A DNA stretch of 64,000 bases from Bartonella doshiae NCTC 12862 = ATCC 700133 (GTDB lineage: Bacteria; Pseudomonadota; Alphaproteobacteria; Rhizobiales; Rhizobiaceae): positions 248,001 to 312,000 of the forward strand of contig NZ_JH725095.1 of NCBI RefSeq assembly GCF_000278155.1. Reading direction: 5' to 3'. Below, one piece after another: positions 22,300 to 32,549 of the stretch (within the stretch, counting starts at the first letter, position 1; every line of letters starts with the position of its first letter). The position numbers and the translations under genes were made by a program. The notes beneath the pieces are model-generated. The model saw only the letters and a list, made by a program, of their open reading frames with translations, was not told where the DNA came from and made no database searches.

Positions 22300-23599
22300 A
22301 TGCCTAAACGGTTTTATACTCGCTCTTTGATCATTATTATCGCTCTCATGGTACTTCTGCAAACAGTCATTGCTTATGTCTTTATGGAACGCCATTGGCA
22401 AATAGTAACCGAGCGTCTTTCAATGACTGTCGTGCATAACATTTCAGCCATTATTGATATTCTTGAAAACATATCCACAACAAGATAACTATGAAGATAT
22501 CAAGCGTATTGCACAACAACGTATGGGATTAAACATTTCTATTCTATCTCATACCTCCTTACCCCCCTCCAGGACCTAAGCCATTTTTTGCAATTCTTGA
22601 CTATTTTTTAAGTGAAGAAATCACCCGCCAAATTAACCGTCCCTTCTGGATCGATACCGTAGGAGATTCTGATCTTGTTGAAATCCGTATCCACCTTGGT
22701 CACAACATCTTACACGTCTTTGCTCCACGCAGCCAAGCCTATGCTTCCAATACTGCTATTTTTTTTAAGCTGGATGGTAGGAACAGCTCTTGTTTTATTG
22801 CTGATAGCAATTTACTTTTTGCGCAATCAAATCAAACCCATTCAACAATTGGCTGAAGCAGCAGAAAGCTTTGGACGTGGTTGTCCTTTACCAAAAGGAT
22901 TATCAATCACAAGGAGCTGATGAAGTCCGTCGTGCTAGCATTGCTTTTTTACGTATGCGAGAACGTATTGAACGCCAAATCGAACAACGCACTATGATGC
23001 TCTCAGGAGTAAGTCATGATTTAAGAACCATTCTTACACGCTTTAAACTTCAACTAGCATTAGTAAATACAGACTTTGATATTAAACCGCTTGAGCAAGA
23101 TGTAAGTGACATGCAAAACATGTTAGAAGATTATCTTGCTTTTGCTCGTGGTGAAGGAAGTGAAAGTGTCAAAACTTTTGATTTAAATGCTCTTATGCAA
23201 AAATTCTCTGCGGATGCTCATCTTCACAAACGTCAATTTTCCTACACTATCGAAGGTCCTACAAAGATACAAGCATGTCCCTATGCTTTCACCCGCCTAG
23301 TCAGCAATCTTGTATCAAACGCATTTCGCTATGTGAAGACTGTTAAATTAACAGCTGTATCAAAACAAGAATCTTTCATTATGACTATTGATGATGATGG
23401 ACCCGGCATTCATAAAAATATGCGTATAGAAGTCTTCAAACCATTTTTTAGACTTGATAAAGCACGCAATCAAGATGCAAGTGGGACAGGACTTGGCCTT
23501 TCTATTGCTCAAGACATAGCACGCAGCCATGGTGGCAATATTCAATTAGACGACAGCCCATTAGGAGGATTGCGCGCTACTCTTGATATTCCCCTATAA
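22300..23599 (+). pseudogene. Sensor histidine kinase, multiply frameshifted
   Basis: Piecing together three frames recovers an EnvZ-like membrane kinase. It has an N-terminal helix (FYTRSLIIIIALMVLLQTV), a periplasmic loop, a second helix (GTALVLLLIAIYFL), HAMP sequence, an H-box (SGVSHDLRTILTRFKL), N-box (LVSNLVSNAFRYV) and G-boxes (DDGPGI, GTGLGLSIAQDIA). Frame changes occur near 22463, at a C6 run near 22562-22567, at a T8 run near 22757-22766, and near 22895. Four shifts in one gene, with a stop in its partner, indicate true decay rather than a read error. The last third (22871-23599) is still one open frame with all ATP-binding motifs. Confidence 0.88.
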
Positions 23600-23650
23600 G
23601 AAATATCATAATTTGTCTCTTCATAAAAAACATTTAACAGACTTTGTGAT

Positions 23651-24154
23651 TTAAGCATTTCCTACAGTTTCAAACAAAGTATATTGCAGTGCTTTGTAAG
23701 CACTTTCTCCAGCCCAAGCAACCATTTGAAAAGCAACATAATAGCTTTCGCAAACTTTAAGCGCGTGTATCAACAATGTTTCAACCTGGACATGAGACGG
23801 ATGCACTCCACCAGCCAAAAGCAAACCCTGCCGATAAATAACTGAATTATCCTCTTGCCAATAATCAAAATGCCCCAACAACAACTTTTCATTAATTGCA
23901 AGCAACAAGCGATGGACTTCTGCAGTTCTAGCATTTTCGATACAAAAATCAAAGGCACAAGCCAAATGAAGAGCTTCCTGCTCTTCCATCCATGAAAACG
24001 CAAGGTGGTAATCTGCCCGTTTCCCTTCAACGCAAACACTAATTTCATCTTGTGCATCCCGTTCAAAGGACCAATCATATTTACAGGCAATCTGTTCGAT
24101 ACAATCAACAGGATGTTCTTCTCTATCTGTGGCGCGAAATGCAAGCCTCATCAT
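23651..24154 (-). CDS. YbjN-domain protein
   Basis: A 167-residue soluble protein matching the YbjN family, a type III secretion chaperone-like fold of unclear function that is common in Alphaproteobacteria. Recognisable family features are the CIEQIACKYDWSFERD opening, the central ALHLACAFDF strand and LLLAINEKLLLGHFDYW. No signal peptide. It begins MMRLAF, so the start may be at 24154 or 24151. It lies upstream of ubiK on the minus strand with 370 non-coding bases between, so co-transcription is doubtful. It is convergent with the dead kinase. Confidence 0.75.
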   Translation of the reverse strand: MMRLAFRATDREEHPVDCIEQIACKYDWSFERDAQDEISVCVEGKRADYHLAFSWMEEQEALHLACAFDFCIENARTAEVHRLLLAINEKLLLGHFDYWQEDNSVIYRQGLLLAGGVHPSHVQVETLLIHALKVCESYYVAFQMVAWAGESAYKALQYTLFETVGNA

Positions 24155-24521
24155 TAATCCTCAATAATTTAACAACTCGTCAACAGAATAAAAATGTCTA
24201 AACCGTAACAACATTGTGCTACAATCAAAGCCCTTACACCAAACAAACACACATTAAAAACATAGACTACACACATCGTACTGGGAATTAAATAAAACAT
24301 TTCCCACAGCAACGAACTTGATCACAAAAACGAATCATCAAGTTTTTTCAGTGTATTGATACAATTTGATAGTGCTAGCCCCCTGATTTAAAAAAAAACA
24401 CTTTTTTATAAGAGTCAAACCAAAAACAAATAAAAAATCTGCTCTAACAGACTCATGATTAAGCATTTTTCGGCTTTATACATCTTATTGAAAAATTGGG
24501 GATATTTTTACAGAAACTATC
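24155..24521. other. Intergenic region between YbjN gene and ubiK
   Basis: About 365 bases without a recognisable gene. In relatives I recall proC in this neighbourhood; I could not find a remnant of it here. Confidence 0.35.
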
Positions 24522-24779
24522 TTATTGTTTGCGTGTCCGCGTTTTTTCCAAATCATCAAGGCGCTTTTTCAAATCAGCGTTGTCGGCATGTGCCTTCAGA
24601 ACACTTTCCTTAAACATTTCAAATTCTTCGCGTGGAACAAGATCAAGTTTATTGGCTATCTTTTCAGCCTGTAAACGAAAAGCTGTTCCAGCTTCACGCC
24701 GTATACCTTGTGCAACATCAAGTGCATCGGTTGCTAATTTTGCCAATTCATCAAGAATGCGATTTGATCCATTACGCAT
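24522..24779 (-). CDS. ubiK: UbiK-family accessory factor (BMFP domain)
   Basis: An 85-residue protein of the UbiK/YqiC (DUF526) family, which assists late ubiquinone biosynthesis enzymes and is membrane-associated. It is an amphipathic helix (about 10-45, ELAKLATDALDVAQGIRREA) followed by a coiled coil (about 55-85, SVLKAHADNADLKKRLDDLE), the normal layout and length. Start ATG at 24779. It is divergent from lgt, 260 bases away, an arrangement common in Rhizobiales. Function is inferred from the family. Confidence 0.85.
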   Translation of the reverse strand: MRNGSNRILDELAKLATDALDVAQGIRREAGTAFRLQAEKIANKLDLVPREEFEMFKESVLKAHADNADLKKRLDDLEKTRTRKQ

Positions 24780-25039
24780 AACATTTTCCCTTAGTTCGAA
24801 TTACTGATGCACGCATTATAGCGCATTTTCATAACATTTAGATACCGTATTTGTTCCTTTTATCATATCGATTTTACCATACTATACAAATTTACTTGCA
24901 TCTTTTTACACTTCTTTTGCCATCATAAAATTTTGCCACTATAATACAGTGAAAATCTACCACATCCCTGACTTGACCATTATACATTGATCTGTCATTT
25001 CTGAGCGTCATGTAATCTCTAAATGTAAAGTGCCTACTC

Positions 25040-25891
25040 ATGAATGATCCTTGTCCAACCATTGCTTTTCCAACTTTTCTCGATCCCGTGTTTGTTCATT
25101 TAGGCCCGATAGCTCTTCATTGGTACGGACTTGGTTATGTTGTAGGTATTCTTTTCGCGTGGTGGTATGCACAGAAATTATTAAAAAAACAATCTCTCTG
25201 GCTTGCAAACAGCCCTCCTATGAATAAAGAGAAGATAGGAGATTTTGTTATTTGGTCTGCTATCAGTGTTGTTGTTGGTGGACGTTTAGGACAAGTGCTT
25301 ATGTGGGATCCTATCTATTACTTTAACCATCTAAATGCCATTATTGCAGTATGGGATGGAGGTATGTCTTTTCATGGAGGACTCATTGGTATTATCATTG
25401 CTATGATCTGGTTTTCTCGTAAAAACAACATTAAAATATCTGCAATGTTTGATATAATTGCTGCAGGTGCTCCTATAGGCATCGGTATTGTACGCATATG
25501 CAACTTCATTAACCAAGAATTATGGGGAAATATGACCACTGTACCTTGGGCCGTCTGCTTCCCTCAAGATCTTGACTATTTACCGCGTCACCCAAGTCAA
25601 ATTTATGAAGCTTTCATGGAAGGTTTTCTTCTCTTCATTATCTTATTCATTCTTATTTTTGCTTTCAAAGCATTAAAACGCCCTGGTGCTGTAGCTGGAA
25701 CATTTATTATAGGCTATGCAATCGCCCGAAGTATTGCAGAAATTTACCGTGCTCCCCAAGAAGATCCTGAATGGTTTTCTAGCCTTTTTCATTCCACTGG
25801 ATTTACCTATGGTATGGCTTTATCCCTGCCCATGATTCTTGTGGGCATTTACCTTCTTTTCCACGCCTTCAGACACAAATCTATAACATAA
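25040..25891 (+). CDS. lgt: Prolipoprotein diacylglyceryl transferase
   Basis: Lgt transfers diacylglycerol from phosphatidylglycerol to the lipobox cysteine of prolipoproteins, the first step in lipoprotein maturation, in the inner membrane. The 283-residue protein has about seven hydrophobic segments. Family motifs are [11 protein letters not shown] near 27-37, GGRLGQVL near 80-87, the signature [11 protein letters not shown] near 108-118, and [12 protein letters not shown] near 152-163. The start ATG at 25040 gives the standard N-terminus. Its stop overlaps the start of the next gene in TAATG, so the two are translationally coupled. Confidence 0.96.
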   Translation: MNDPCPTIAFPTFLDPVFVHLGPIALHWYGLGYVVGILFAWWYAQKLLKKQSLWLANSPPMNKEKIGDFVIWSAISVVVGGRLGQVLMWDPIYYFNHLNAIIAVWDGGMSFHGGLIGIIIAMIWFSRKNNIKISAMFDIIAAGAPIGIGIVRICNFINQELWGNMTTVPWAVCFPQDLDYLPRHPSQIYEAFMEGFLLFIILFILIFAFKALKRPGAVAGTFIIGYAIARSIAEIYRAPQEDPEWFSSLFHSTGFTYGMALSLPMILVGIYLLFHAFRHKSIT

Positions 25892-26970
25892 TGGTGACCC
25901 TCAAAGAAAAAATTAAAGAAATTATTGCACGCAATGGACCAATCACTATTAGCCAATATATGACGTTGGCACTTACCGATCCTCAATTTGGTTATTATCA
26001 AACACAAACACCCTTTGGACGAACTGGTGATTTTATTACCGCACCTGAAGTAAGCCAATTGTTTGGAGAGATGATTGGCATTTGGACTCTTGCAAACTGG
26101 AAAGCCCAAGGTTGTCCCAGCCCTTTTATTCTTGCTGAAATGGGCCCAGGACGTGGAACTCTTATGGATGATATTTTGCGTACCATTCAAAAATTATCCA
26201 CTGTCGCCTTCAATGCTGCTGAAGTTTTTCTTATTGAAATAAGTAAAAACCTTGCAAAAGAACAAAAAAAACGTCTTTTATCTTATAAAAAACAAATCCA
26301 TAGCGTTGAAAGTTTTGATCAAATTCCTTCAAAAACTCTCTTCTTAATAGCCAATGAGTTCTTCGATACACTCCCCATCAACCAGTATATTAAAGTCAAA
26401 GGAGAATGGAAAGAACGTCGCATTACAATCAACCAAGATGGAAATTTCATATTTATCGCTGACCCACGAAAACTTCCTTCTTTTTGCTTACAATCCTACT
26501 TTTTTGAAATACCTGATGGAACAATTTTTGAACATGCACCCTCACGGCATCAATTAATGCAACAAATCAGCAACCATTTGGTACAAATGAACGGTTCTGC
26601 TTTGCTTATCGATTATGGTGCTTCTGATCTTGCATTTGGTGATACACTGCAAGCAGTCTCAAAACATAAATTCCGTGATATTTTTGATGCTCCCGGTGAA
26701 CATGATTTAACATCACATGTTGATTTTTCCTTTTTAAAAAAAATAGCCCTTGAGCAAGGCTGTTTTGCTGAAATCTTCGAGCAAGGAGATTTTCTTTTAA
26801 AAATGGGACTGTTAGAACGCGCAGCACAGCTTGGAGCCAATAAAAGTGTTACATTGCAAAACAAAATTCGCCAAGATATTGAACGATTAGCCGGCCCAAA
26901 TCAAATGGGCAAATTGTTTAAAGTCTTGTATGTGAGTGATAAAAATATACCATTACCTCCTAAATTTTGA
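25891..26970 (+). CDS. Class I SAM-dependent methyltransferase, MidA/NDUFAF7 type
   Basis: A 359-residue protein of the COG1565/DUF185 family. The mitochondrial homologue NDUFAF7 (MidA) methylates an arginine of the 49-kDa subunit of complex I during assembly, and the bacterial protein probably does something similar. Family motifs are ISQYMTLALTDPQFGYY near 18-34, FGRTGDFITAPEVSQLFGE near 40-58, the SAM-binding EMGPGRGTLMDD near 81-92, and ANEFFDTLPINQY near 152-164. Its ATG overlaps the lgt stop codon. pgeF follows after about 100 bases in the same direction; lgt-midA-pgeF is a conserved alphaproteobacterial order. Confidence 0.88.
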   Translation: MVTLKEKIKEIIARNGPITISQYMTLALTDPQFGYYQTQTPFGRTGDFITAPEVSQLFGEMIGIWTLANWKAQGCPSPFILAEMGPGRGTLMDDILRTIQKLSTVAFNAAEVFLIEISKNLAKEQKKRLLSYKKQIHSVESFDQIPSKTLFLIANEFFDTLPINQYIKVKGEWKERRITINQDGNFIFIADPRKLPSFCLQSYFFEIPDGTIFEHAPSRHQLMQQISNHLVQMNGSALLIDYGASDLAFGDTLQAVSKHKFRDIFDAPGEHDLTSHVDFSFLKKIALEQGCFAEIFEQGDFLLKMGLLERAAQLGANKSVTLQNKIRQDIERLAGPNQMGKLFKVLYVSDKNIPLPPKF

Positions 26971-27071
26971 TTACCAATAATAATGCTCCCAGCAATAATA
27001 CGCATTGACAAATATAAACATCTCACACACCATTCTCACTTTAAAAATAACTATCCACATAAGGCGCTTTT

Positions 27072-27857
27072 ATGAATCCTATGCTTCATCCCATCCTTGC
27101 AAAAGATCTTTCTGCTTTACACCCGCATGGGATAAGGCATGGTTTTTTTACACGGAAAGTTAGTATTTCAAAAAGCCTTTATCAAAGCCTTAATATTGGA
27201 CAAAGCTCAAATAATCATCCTAAACATGTTGCAAAAAATCGCATTTTAATCGCCGATTATTTTGGTGTTGAGATGCAAAATTTAATCACTGTCAATCAAG
27301 TACACTCTTGTGAAATTGTCTTGGTTAATCAAGCTTTTATTGAAGAACCTCCTAAAGCAGATGCTCTTGTTACAACCACGCCAGAACTCATAATTGGCAT
27401 TCTTACAGCAGATTGTGGACCAATTCTATTGGCCGATCCACAAGCAGGTGTCATCGCCGCTGCACACGCCGGTTGGCGAGGGAGCTTAAATGGCATTGTA
27501 GAAAAAACAATTTTTGTTATGGAAGAACAAGGAGCTAAAAGACAATCAATAACAGCAGTTCTTGGCCCTTGTATTGGTCCCTGCCACTATGAAGTGACGG
27601 ATGAATTTTACAATCAATTTATTGATTGCCATAGCCAATACCAAAAATATTTTATAAAAACAGACAAAGTAAATCACTTTCGCTTTAACCTATGGGCATT
27701 CATTATAAATCAACTAAAAGAAGCAGGGGTTCATGCTTCTTGTGTAGAGCTTTGCACCTACCATGATGAACAGCGTTTTTTCTCTTATCGCCGTGCAATA
27801 CATCGCAATGAACCTGATTACGGCCGACAAATTTCTGCTATTATGCTAAAAAAATAA
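27072..27857 (+). CDS. pgeF: Peptidoglycan editing factor / purine nucleoside phosphorylase, YfiH family
   Basis: A 261-residue protein of the laccase-domain YfiH family. Members act on adenosine and related purine nucleosides, and in E. coli the protein keeps wrong amino acids out of peptidoglycan precursors. The zinc-binding residues are in TADCGPIL, AAHAGWRGSLNG and GPCIGPCHYEV, all present in normal order. N-terminal RHGFFTRK is typical. It lies third in the lgt-midA-pgeF run. The ATG at 27072 is the first of two nearby; both begin MNPM. Confidence 0.92.
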   Translation: MNPMLHPILAKDLSALHPHGIRHGFFTRKVSISKSLYQSLNIGQSSNNHPKHVAKNRILIADYFGVEMQNLITVNQVHSCEIVLVNQAFIEEPPKADALVTTTPELIIGILTADCGPILLADPQAGVIAAAHAGWRGSLNGIVEKTIFVMEEQGAKRQSITAVLGPCIGPCHYEVTDEFYNQFIDCHSQYQKYFIKTDKVNHFRFNLWAFIINQLKEAGVHASCVELCTYHDEQRFFSYRRAIHRNEPDYGRQISAIMLKK

Positions 27858-28563
27858 AAGATGAATATTTTTTTGCCTCAAAAAATACCAAACCAGCAAA
27901 ACAAAATGTATCCCCAAATGACAAAACAATAGTTTTTTGCGGTTTTTTCATAAAAGATACTATTAGCGTACATAGCACAAAGGCTTTGGCTATGAAAATT
28001 GCAGTGTTTTTTATTTTCAATTATTTAATGGTAAGAACTTGTTATAAGATAATTTCAAAAACAAACTCCTCACTATTTGCCTCAAACATAAAATATCACG
28101 CACATTAAAGCTGTTCTTTTATAAAGAAATCGCAAAAATCTTCATCAAGATTGGATTTGCAAAATAATTAAATAAAATGTCTTCACTAAAACAACACTTT
28201 TAAAATATATTTTTCATACACTTACAACAATAGAAGAGCTTTATTTCGCTGAATAGATAAAGAAAAATACTAATAAACAAAAAATATCACATACACCAAA
28301 ATATTCAAAAACAAACTTGCAGAAATAAAAGCCTACCTCTGTTATCTACACTGTCTTTAAATAAATAAGATAAACGCATACTCAAATTGAGTTCTGAAAC
28401 AAAATCAACATTTAAACCAACTCTATGATTCAGCAATAAAACATAACATGCCTCTTTAATAAAAAGAGATAAAATTGTAATTTTTGTAATTGTTTCCTTG
28501 CAATCTGATAACAAAAGGTTAAAAACCGTATCACATCCTACGGTGATTATTCAGAGGTTTATC
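27858..28563. other. Intergenic region before prs
   Basis: About 700 AT-rich bases with no gene or strong hairpin recognised. It must carry the prs promoter; a likely ribosome site is CAGAGG before the ATG at 28564. Confidence 0.45.
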
Positions 28564-29496
28564 ATGAAACTTTTCTGCGGCAATTCTAATCCATGCCTTG
28601 CTGAAGATGTTGCGAATTATTTAAACATTCCTTTAGGTAAAGCAACTGTGAAACGCTTTGCTGATCAAGAAATTTTCGTGGAATTACATGAAAATGTACG
28701 CGGACAAGATGTGTTTGTTTTGCAATCCACATCCTATCCAGCCAATGATCACTTGATGGAATTACTCATCATGATTGATGCGCTTCGCCGTTCTTCGGCA
28801 CGTCGTATCACAGCTGTTATCCCTTATTTTGGTTACGCCCGCCAAGACCGTAAACCTGGGCCGCGTACTCCCATTTCCGCAAAACTTGTTGCCAACCTGA
28901 TTACTGAAGCAGGAGCTCATCGCGTTTTAACTTTGGATCTTCATGCAGGGCAAATCCAAGGTTTTTTTGATATTCCAACGGATAATCTTTATGCTGTTCC
29001 AGTCATTTCTCGCGATGTCAAGATCCACTACCCCCTTGAAAATGTAATCGTTGTCTCACCTGATGTCGGTGGAGTGGTACGCGCACGCTCCTTAGCCAAG
29101 CGCTTAAACAGTTTGCTGGCGATTGTTGATAAACGTCGCGAACGCCCAGGCGAATCAGAAGTTATGAATATTATTGGGGATGTATCCGGAAAAGATTGTC
29201 TTTTACTTGACGATATTGTTGATTCAGGTGGAACTTTATGCAATGCAGCAAGCGCTCTTCTCAAACATGGTGCAAATAGTGTGACAGCTTACATCACACA
29301 CGGCGTTCTTTCTGGAAATGCTATTGAGCGCATTACGAGTTCAGAAATGAAAGAACTGGTCATTACGGATTCAATTATGCCAACAACAGCAATTGAGAAT
29401 GCCAATAATATCCGTGTTTTACCAATTGCCGACCTGATTGGAGAAGCAATTGCAAGAACAGCAGCTGAACAATCTGTCTCAAGTTTATTTGGTTAA
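28564..29496 (+). CDS. prs: Ribose-phosphate pyrophosphokinase
   Basis: Makes phosphoribosyl pyrophosphate from ribose 5-phosphate and ATP for nucleotide, histidine and tryptophan synthesis. The 310-residue protein begins [16 protein letters not shown]. It has the ATP-binding flexible loop with [17 protein letters not shown] near 93-109, the catalytic [18 protein letters not shown] near 127-144, and the PRPP-binding [10 protein letters not shown] near 217-226. The frame extends upstream to 28498, but the ATG at 28564 is the conserved start. Its stop codon overlaps the stop of the convergent ATPase gene by four bases. Confidence 0.97.
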   Translation: MKLFCGNSNPCLAEDVANYLNIPLGKATVKRFADQEIFVELHENVRGQDVFVLQSTSYPANDHLMELLIMIDALRRSSARRITAVIPYFGYARQDRKPGPRTPISAKLVANLITEAGAHRVLTLDLHAGQIQGFFDIPTDNLYAVPVISRDVKIHYPLENVIVVSPDVGGVVRARSLAKRLNSLLAIVDKRRERPGESEVMNIIGDVSGKDCLLLDDIVDSGGTLCNAASALLKHGANSVTAYITHGVLSGNAIERITSSEMKELVITDSIMPTTAIENANNIRVLPIADLIGEAIARTAAEQSVSSLFG

Positions 29497-30992
29497 ACAG
29501 ATCCCTTAGGATCTCCCGGTGCTGTTTCTATACCAAGATCAGGAAAAGCTATAATGCGTTGACCGCTAAAATGCATACAAATGACAATCAATCCGCGCTC
29601 CTCGAAATAGGTTAAAAGCCTGCGTGCGCGACTTAAAGAATGAGTTCCATAAAGACGCGCCAAAAGAGCGTCAGATGGACATGGTTTACCAGTTAACGCT
29701 GCTTGTGCCACATTCAAAAAAACACCCTGAACATCATCTTCCAAACTTTCTGATATATGCAAAATGTGTTTCCAATTTTCACTCACAGCAGTTTCTTCGT
29801 CAATAGCAGCCTGTGCGATAGCTAATTTGCGCCGAAATTGCGAAAGATTCAAGGAAACTCCAGACATACCATGAATACGGCAACGAACCAAAAAGTCTTG
29901 ATAAAGTACTGCCGTTGAACGATAAAAAGCCTCAGGATCCTCAATAATTTCCTGAATAACACGTTCTACCTGTTTCTCACGGTCAACAATAGAAAGTTCA
30001 GGAAATAAGCTTGATTCTTTTTCCAAAACCTCTTGTTTTTTATGTACAGCTTCTTCTAATATTTCATGGATTAATTTTTCTTTCACAGGTTCTCGTGACT
30101 GTTTAAATGAAATTAAAACTTCCTCCGGTGAAGCAGTAAAAACGAGTTCTTTTACATCGGCTCTTTCTGTTGGAAGCGGCATTAGTTTTGGGCTAGAAGA
30201 GCGCGCCAATGTTTCAACAGGACCAACAATAATTGGTAAAGAGCGCCTTGATAAGGCTGGCCCTAAAGCAATAAAATGACCACGTTCAAGATCTCTAAAC
30301 ATTTCAGCCTGACGGCGCTCCATTCCCAAAAGATCAGCAGCACGTACCATATCGATATCCAAAAAAGTCCGTCCTATTAAAAAATTTGACGCTTCAGCAG
30401 CCACATTTTTCGCAAGTTTAGCCAAACGTTGCGTAGCAATGACACCGGCAAGACCACGTTTGCGCCCTCGACACATAAGATTAGTCATAGCACCAAGAGA
30501 AATTTTTCGTGCCTCATCAGAAACCTCTCCTGCTACCGCTGGTGCAAATAATTGTGCTTCATCAACCACAACGAGTATGGGATACCAATAATCACGCTCC
30601 ACATCAAACAATGCACCAAGAAAAGCACCAACAGCACGCATCTGTTGCTCAGTATCCAAACCTTCCAGATTAAACACCACAGAAACCCGATGTTGGCGAA
30701 TCCTATGGGCAATACGTGTCAGTTCTTGTTCGCTCCGTTGAGCCTCAACAACCACATGGCCAAATTTATCTGCCAAAGTCACAAAATCACCCTCTGGATC
30801 AACCACACAATGTTGCACCCATGAAGAACTTTGTTCAAGAAGACGACGAAGAAGGTGCGATTTTCCTGACCCAGAATTGCCTTGCACAAGAAGACGTGTT
30901 GCCAACAATTCTTCAAGATCAACGAGTGCTGGCATAGATTCACACAAAGCATTAGATTCTGCCATTTCACCCAAGGCAATCTCAACCTTCAT
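29493..30992 (-). CDS. HerA-like DUF87 ATPase
   Basis: A 499-residue ATPase with an N-terminal DUF87/HerA-like P-loop domain: Walker [16 protein letters not shown] near 38-52 and Walker [15 protein letters not shown] near 137-150, followed by [14 protein letters not shown]. The C-terminal half (about 310-490) is rich in charged helices and may contain winged-helix modules ([18 protein letters not shown]). Such proteins resemble DNA-translocating HerA or VirB4 motors. It has no HerA partner nuclease (NurA) nearby. Function is not known; it is well conserved in Rhizobiales as far as I recall. It is convergent with prs. Confidence 0.75.
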   Translation of the reverse strand: MKVEIALGEMAESNALCESMPALVDLEELLATRLLVQGNSGSGKSHLLRRLLEQSSSWVQHCVVDPEGDFVTLADKFGHVVVEAQRSEQELTRIAHRIRQHRVSVVFNLEGLDTEQQMRAVGAFLGALFDVERDYWYPILVVVDEAQLFAPAVAGEVSDEARKISLGAMTNLMCRGRKRGLAGVIATQRLAKLAKNVAAEASNFLIGRTFLDIDMVRAADLLGMERRQAEMFRDLERGHFIALGPALSRRSLPIIVGPVETLARSSSPKLMPLPTERADVKELVFTASPEEVLISFKQSREPVKEKLIHEILEEAVHKKQEVLEKESSLFPELSIVDREKQVERVIQEIIEDPEAFYRSTAVLYQDFLVRCRIHGMSGVSLNLSQFRRKLAIAQAAIDEETAVSENWKHILHISESLEDDVQGVFLNVAQAALTGKPCPSDALLARLYGTHSLSRARRLLTYFEERGLIVICMHFSGQRIIAFPDLGIETAPGDPKGSV

Positions 30993-31146
30993 AACATCTC
31001 CAGTATTTCATTTTAAATCTATCACCTAATATTGGTTTCTTCCATCTATATGATACTTGTAACATTTCCTCATTCTTAACGGTAGGAATCATGGATTTTT
31101 CCCACAACTCTTGCATCTACCAAGAGTTTGAATTATAGAGAAAGTC

Positions 31147-31177
31147 TCTGCGTAGACACCCTTGGAGGCAACGCAGA
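31147..31177 (+). promoter_or_regulatory. Leader hairpin upstream of rplY
   Basis: TCTGCGT and ACGCAGA are perfectly complementary and enclose a GC-richer core (CCTTGGAGG) in otherwise AT-rich DNA, about 100 bases before the L25 start. It resembles a structured ribosomal-protein leader; autoregulation by L25 is only an inference. Confidence 0.35.
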
Positions 31178-31275
31178 ATGGAGCAATCGCTATTTTACAG
31201 CGCATATCTTCATATCCATACAGAAACTGTTGTTAGTTTTTGATGGATCTCCAATCATATAAAAGGACTTAAATT

Positions 31276-31896
31276 ATGAGCAAAAGCTATACTCTTAAGG
31301 CCGAAATACGCGAGCGGGTTGGTAAGGGGTCCTCCCGTGAACTTCGCCGCAACGGTCTTATTCCAGCTGTCATTTATGGTGACAAACAACCCCCTTTGGC
31401 AATAGCAATTCCTTACAAAGAAGTTTTCTACAAAATTCATGCCGGTGGTTTTCGTACCACTGTTGCAACTATTGCGGTTGGAAAACAGAAAATTTCTGTT
31501 CTACCAAAAGATTACCAACTGGATCCTGTCCGTGACTTTCCCATGCATGTGGACTTTTTGCGTATTTCAGCGAAATCCATTGTAGATGTAAACATTCCCG
31601 TACACTTTCTCAATGAAGAGATAGCTCCTGGAATTAAACAAGGGGGTGTTTTAAATATTGTTCGTCATGAAATTGAATGTACCGCTCTAGCAAATGCTAT
31701 TCCTGAGGCAATTGAGATTGATCTCTCCAACTGCTCTATTGGTGATTCTATTCATATTTCAGCAGTGCAATTGCCACAAGGTGTTACACCAGTGATTCAA
31801 GATCGAGATTTTACTATTGCAACCATTGCAGCCCCTGCTGGCATGAGTGCAGACAGTGAAAACTCAGAACAAGAGAATAACGAAAACAACGAATAA
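31276..31896 (+). CDS. rplY: 50S ribosomal protein L25, CTC form
   Basis: The 5S rRNA-binding protein of the large subunit. The 206-residue length marks the long TL5/CTC form: an N-terminal L25 domain (about 1-95; [20 protein letters not shown] then IYGD) and a C-terminal beta domain (about 100-190; [21 protein letters not shown]). The tail is acidic ([13 protein letters not shown]). ATG at 31276 is preceded by AAAAGGAC. pth follows after an 83-base gap, the usual rplY-pth pairing, with a hairpin in the gap. Confidence 0.96.
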   Translation: MSKSYTLKAEIRERVGKGSSRELRRNGLIPAVIYGDKQPPLAIAIPYKEVFYKIHAGGFRTTVATIAVGKQKISVLPKDYQLDPVRDFPMHVDFLRISAKSIVDVNIPVHFLNEEIAPGIKQGGVLNIVRHEIECTALANAIPEAIEIDLSNCSIGDSIHISAVQLPQGVTPVIQDRDFTIATIAAPAGMSADSENSEQENNENNE

Positions 31897-31905
31897 ATTT
31901 CCATA

Positions 31906-31930
31906 GGCGGGAATTGTTCCCGCCTTTCCT
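31906..31930 (+). terminator. Hairpin between rplY and pth
   Basis: GGCGGGAA (31906-31913) and TTCCCGCC (31917-31924) pair perfectly around TTG and are followed by TTTCCTTTAT. Stem strength fits an intrinsic terminator, but the T tract is broken by CC, so partial read-through into pth is likely. Confidence 0.7.
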
Positions 31931-31979
31931 TTATATAGAAGAACATTTACTAACTCCCCATACTTCACTGAAAGCGCAC

Positions 31980-32549
31980 ATGTGGCTCATTGCTGGTCTT
32001 GGTAATCCTGGTTTACAATACCAAAATAACCGACATAATATCGGTTTCATGGCTATTGATGCCATTTACCAGCGCTTCTCTTTTTCTCCATGGTTAAAAA
32101 AATTTCATGCTGAAATCTCCAATGGACTGATAAATGGTGAAAAAATCTTTCTTATAAAACCTCAAACTTTTATGAATCTTTCTGGTCAAGCTATTTGTGA
32201 AGCCTTGCGATTTTATAAATTAGACTTAAAAAACTGTATTGTAATTTACGATGAGTTAGACTTACCACCCGGAAAAGTGCGCGTAAAAACTGGCGGAGGA
32301 AGTAACGGACATAACGGTATAAAATCTATAGATACCTACTGCGGCACTGACTACAACCGTATACGTTTAGGAATTGGACATCCTGGTTCTAAAGAACTTG
32401 TCCATCAGTATGTTTTAGGAAATTTTACAAAATCCGACCAAGAGTGGTTGTCCTCCATCTTAGATGCAGTCGCAAAAAACATTCCTTTCCTTATAAAAGG
32501 AAACAACAGTCTCTTTATGAATAAAATCTCACAAGAAATGAAAAATTAA
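31980..32549 (+). CDS. pth: Peptidyl-tRNA hydrolase
   Basis: Cleaves peptidyl-tRNA released from stalled ribosomes, recycling tRNA. The protein has 189 residues from the ATG at 31980 ([20 protein letters not shown]); the frame open from 31914 runs through the hairpin and has no family similarity. The catalytic His is in NNRHNIGF, and the remaining conserved residues are in [26 protein letters not shown] and [12 protein letters not shown]. It follows rplY in the same direction. Confidence 0.96.
   Translation: MWLIAGLGNPGLQYQNNRHNIGFMAIDAIYQRFSFSPWLKKFHAEISNGLINGEKIFLIKPQTFMNLSGQAICEALRFYKLDLKNCIVIYDELDLPPGKVRVKTGGGSNGHNGIKSIDTYCGTDYNRIRLGIGHPGSKELVHQYVLGNFTKSDQEWLSSILDAVAKNIPFLIKGNNSLFMNKISQEMKN

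Noticed and set aside
22300-23599. Phase-variable kinase through homopolymer slippage
   Set aside because: Two shifts lie at C6 and T8 runs, but two others do not, and the partner regulator has a stop; decay explains all of them.
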